A stretch of DNA of 51,376 bases from Gammaproteobacteria bacterium (GTDB lineage: Bacteria > Pseudomonadota > Gammaproteobacteria > Arenicellales > Arenicellaceae). Position 1 is the stretch's first letter, and each line of letters begins with the position of its first letter. The notes beneath the pieces are model-generated. The model saw only the letters and a program-made list of their open reading frames with translations, had not been told where the DNA came from and searched no databases. The stretch is taken from contig JAKVBA010000035.1 of assembly GCA_022447525.1 (NCBI GenBank), positions 1-51,376 of the forward strand, read 5' to 3'. Both the position numbers and the translations under genes were made by a program. Of the stretch, positions 50,351 to 51,376 are shown piece after piece.

Positions 50351-51376
50351 ATGGGGATTCATACTATTTTACTTCCGGATATTGGAGAAGGTATTGCTGA
50401 GGCTGAGCTGGTTGTGTGGCATTGCGAAATTGGTGACACAATCAAAGAAGACGATTTAGTTGCGGAAGTCATGACCGATAAGGCGGCGATAGAAGTGCCC
50501 AGTTCGGTAAGTGGTAAAGTCGTGTGGTTGGGCGGCGAAGTTGGTGACATGATCGCCATTGGTGCCAAACTAATTCAGGTGGAAGTTGATGGTGACGGTA
50601 ATGATCTCGCTATGCAAGAATCCGCTGATGCACTAAAAAGTAGTCAAAACGAAGAGTCTTCCAGTAGTCAAAATGAAGAGTCTTCAGATGTAGTTGATGG
50701 AGCGATTGAAAGCCAGTCGAAACCCGATCTCAAAGCAAGTTCGAAACCTTCTAAAACAACCCCAACAGTAGCGAAGACCGCTGGTGAAATTAAACCACGA
50801 GCAAACGGTACCAAACCCCTGGCCGCGCCATCGGTCAGGGCTCGCGCCAAGGAAGAGGGTATTGATTTGCGAAATGTGCCGGGAACAGGCCCGGCTGGAC
50901 GTGTAAGTCATCAGGATCTGAGTGATTTCATCGATGCCGGTGGCGTAGGCGGGACTATGTCTCGCTACGCTCAGGCTGTTCGAAACGGTACGAAAGATAT
51001 AAAAGTGATTGGCATGCGGCGCAAAATTGCTGAAAAAATGTCATTAGCTAATTCAAGAATCCCGCACATCACGATCGTTGAGGACGTTGACATGACCGGG
51101 CTTGAAGAATTGCGCGCCGCACTCAATAAAAAGCATGCGGGGCAACGACCAAAATTGACTATATTGCCCTTTATCATGCGTGCGATAGTCGAGGCCGTCA
51201 AAGAACAGCCCGAAATGAATGCGAGATACGATGATGATGCCGGCGTTGTTCGGCAGCATGCCCCGGTGAACATAGGGGTAGCGACGCAAACCGAAAATGG
51301 ACTAAACGTTACTGTCGTTCATCATGCGGAAGCCGGGAGCCTCTGGGATAATGCCGAAAAAGTAGCGAATCTGGCT
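50351..51376 (+). CDS. bkdB: Branched-chain 2-oxoacid dehydrogenase E2 (partial, cut by window edge)
   Basis: 342 residues are visible; the catalytic domain continues past the window. Lipoyl domain about 3-80, with the lipoylated K44 in 'VMTDKAAIEV'. A serine- and glutamate-rich linker (about 90-150) follows, containing a doubled octapeptide SSQNEESS at 97-112. Peripheral-subunit-binding domain about 158-195 ('APSVRARAKEEGIDLRNVPGTGPAGRV'). Then the start of the acyltransferase core ('GMRRKIAEKMSLANSRIPHITIVEDVDMTGL'). It moves the acyl group from E1 to CoA. Start ATG at 50351, four bases after bkdA2. Confidence 0.94.
   Translation, partial: MGIHTILLPDIGEGIAEAELVVWHCEIGDTIKEDDLVAEVMTDKAAIEVPSSVSGKVVWLGGEVGDMIAIGAKLIQVEVDGDGNDLAMQESADALKSSQNEESSSSQNEESSDVVDGAIESQSKPDLKASSKPSKTTPTVAKTAGEIKPRANGTKPLAAPSVRARAKEEGIDLRNVPGTGPAGRVSHQDLSDFIDAGGVGGTMSRYAQAVRNGTKDIKVIGMRRKIAEKMSLANSRIPHITIVEDVDMTGLEELRAALNKKHAGQRPKLTILPFIMRAIVEAVKEQPEMNARYDDDAGVVRQHAPVNIGVATQTENGLNVTVVHHAEAGSLWDNAEKVANLA
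50639..50686 (+). repeat. 24-bp tandem duplication in the bkdB linker
   Basis: AGTAGTCAAAA(C/T)GAAGAGTCTTC(C/A) occurs twice in tandem with two differences. It encodes SSQNEESS twice inside the flexible linker after the lipoyl domain, in frame, so the linker grows by eight residues per copy. Confidence 0.9.

Overview
The window reads as a chromosome segment of a marine-type gammaproteobacterium of moderate G+C (mid-40s percent by eye). The evidence is family content: a TonB-dependent receptor, PqiA-like and SppA proteins, a Fur-type operator, a bkd operon, and many secreted S9/M3/S45 peptidases and acylases. I cannot name the genus. There is no rRNA, tRNA, CRISPR array, prophage or intact insertion sequence. 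The only mobile-element trace is a short pair of motifs at the extreme left edge.

Layout. 1-9.4 kb holds single genes: a 2OG-Fe(II) oxygenase, a PqiA-like protein, a periplasmic Cys-glutathione peroxidase, a 941-residue secreted SGNH hydrolase, a crotonase-fold protein, an NTF2-like protein, a TerB-like protein, a small conserved protein and a PlsC-type acyltransferase that seems to lack a normal start codon. 9.5-17.4 kb has a DUF819 membrane protein divergent from a paraoxonase-like lactonase/thioesterase pair, then a large BNR-propeller protein, a small PepSY protein and a secreted orphan. 18.2-21 kb is a thioredoxin-like/TonB-receptor operon (minus strand) with a Fur-family operator. 21.5-28.8 kb has a membrane protein with a DPP IV-like peptidase, a Sel1/TPR-like secreted protein, an oligoendopeptidase F, a small conserved protein and the zinc-free ribosomal protein L31B, whose upstream site shares 19 consecutive bases with the TonB-receptor operator.

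29-36 kb carries a NYN-domain protein, then a FIST-domain sensor coupled to a hybrid histidine kinase (the NosP-NahK / VpsV-VpsS arrangement), then a penicillin/AHL-acylase family protein with a perfect palindrome over its likely promoter. 36-47 kb holds a uracil-DNA-glycosylase-like protein, DUF1330, a zinc-independent MDR oxidoreductase, SppA, a membrane-protein/winged-helix pair preceded by two inverted repeats, a prolyl oligopeptidase, DUF418 and an orphan membrane protein. After about 0.9 kb of AT-rich non-coding DNA the window ends in the branched-chain 2-oxoacid dehydrogenase operon (E1 alpha, E1 beta, E2), with E2 cut by the right edge.

How it works together. Much of the coding capacity points to a peptide and amino-acid lifestyle: secreted DPP IV, prolyl oligopeptidase and PepF-type peptidases release peptides, and the bkd complex burns the keto acids of Val/Leu/Ile. 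The most unusual features are the redox-flavoured TonB receptor operon with its shared operator, the FIST/kinase sensory pair, the self-contained regulator pair at 41.9-42.9 kb, and the probable AUU initiation of the acyltransferase. No wholly new multi-gene defence or mobile system was seen.
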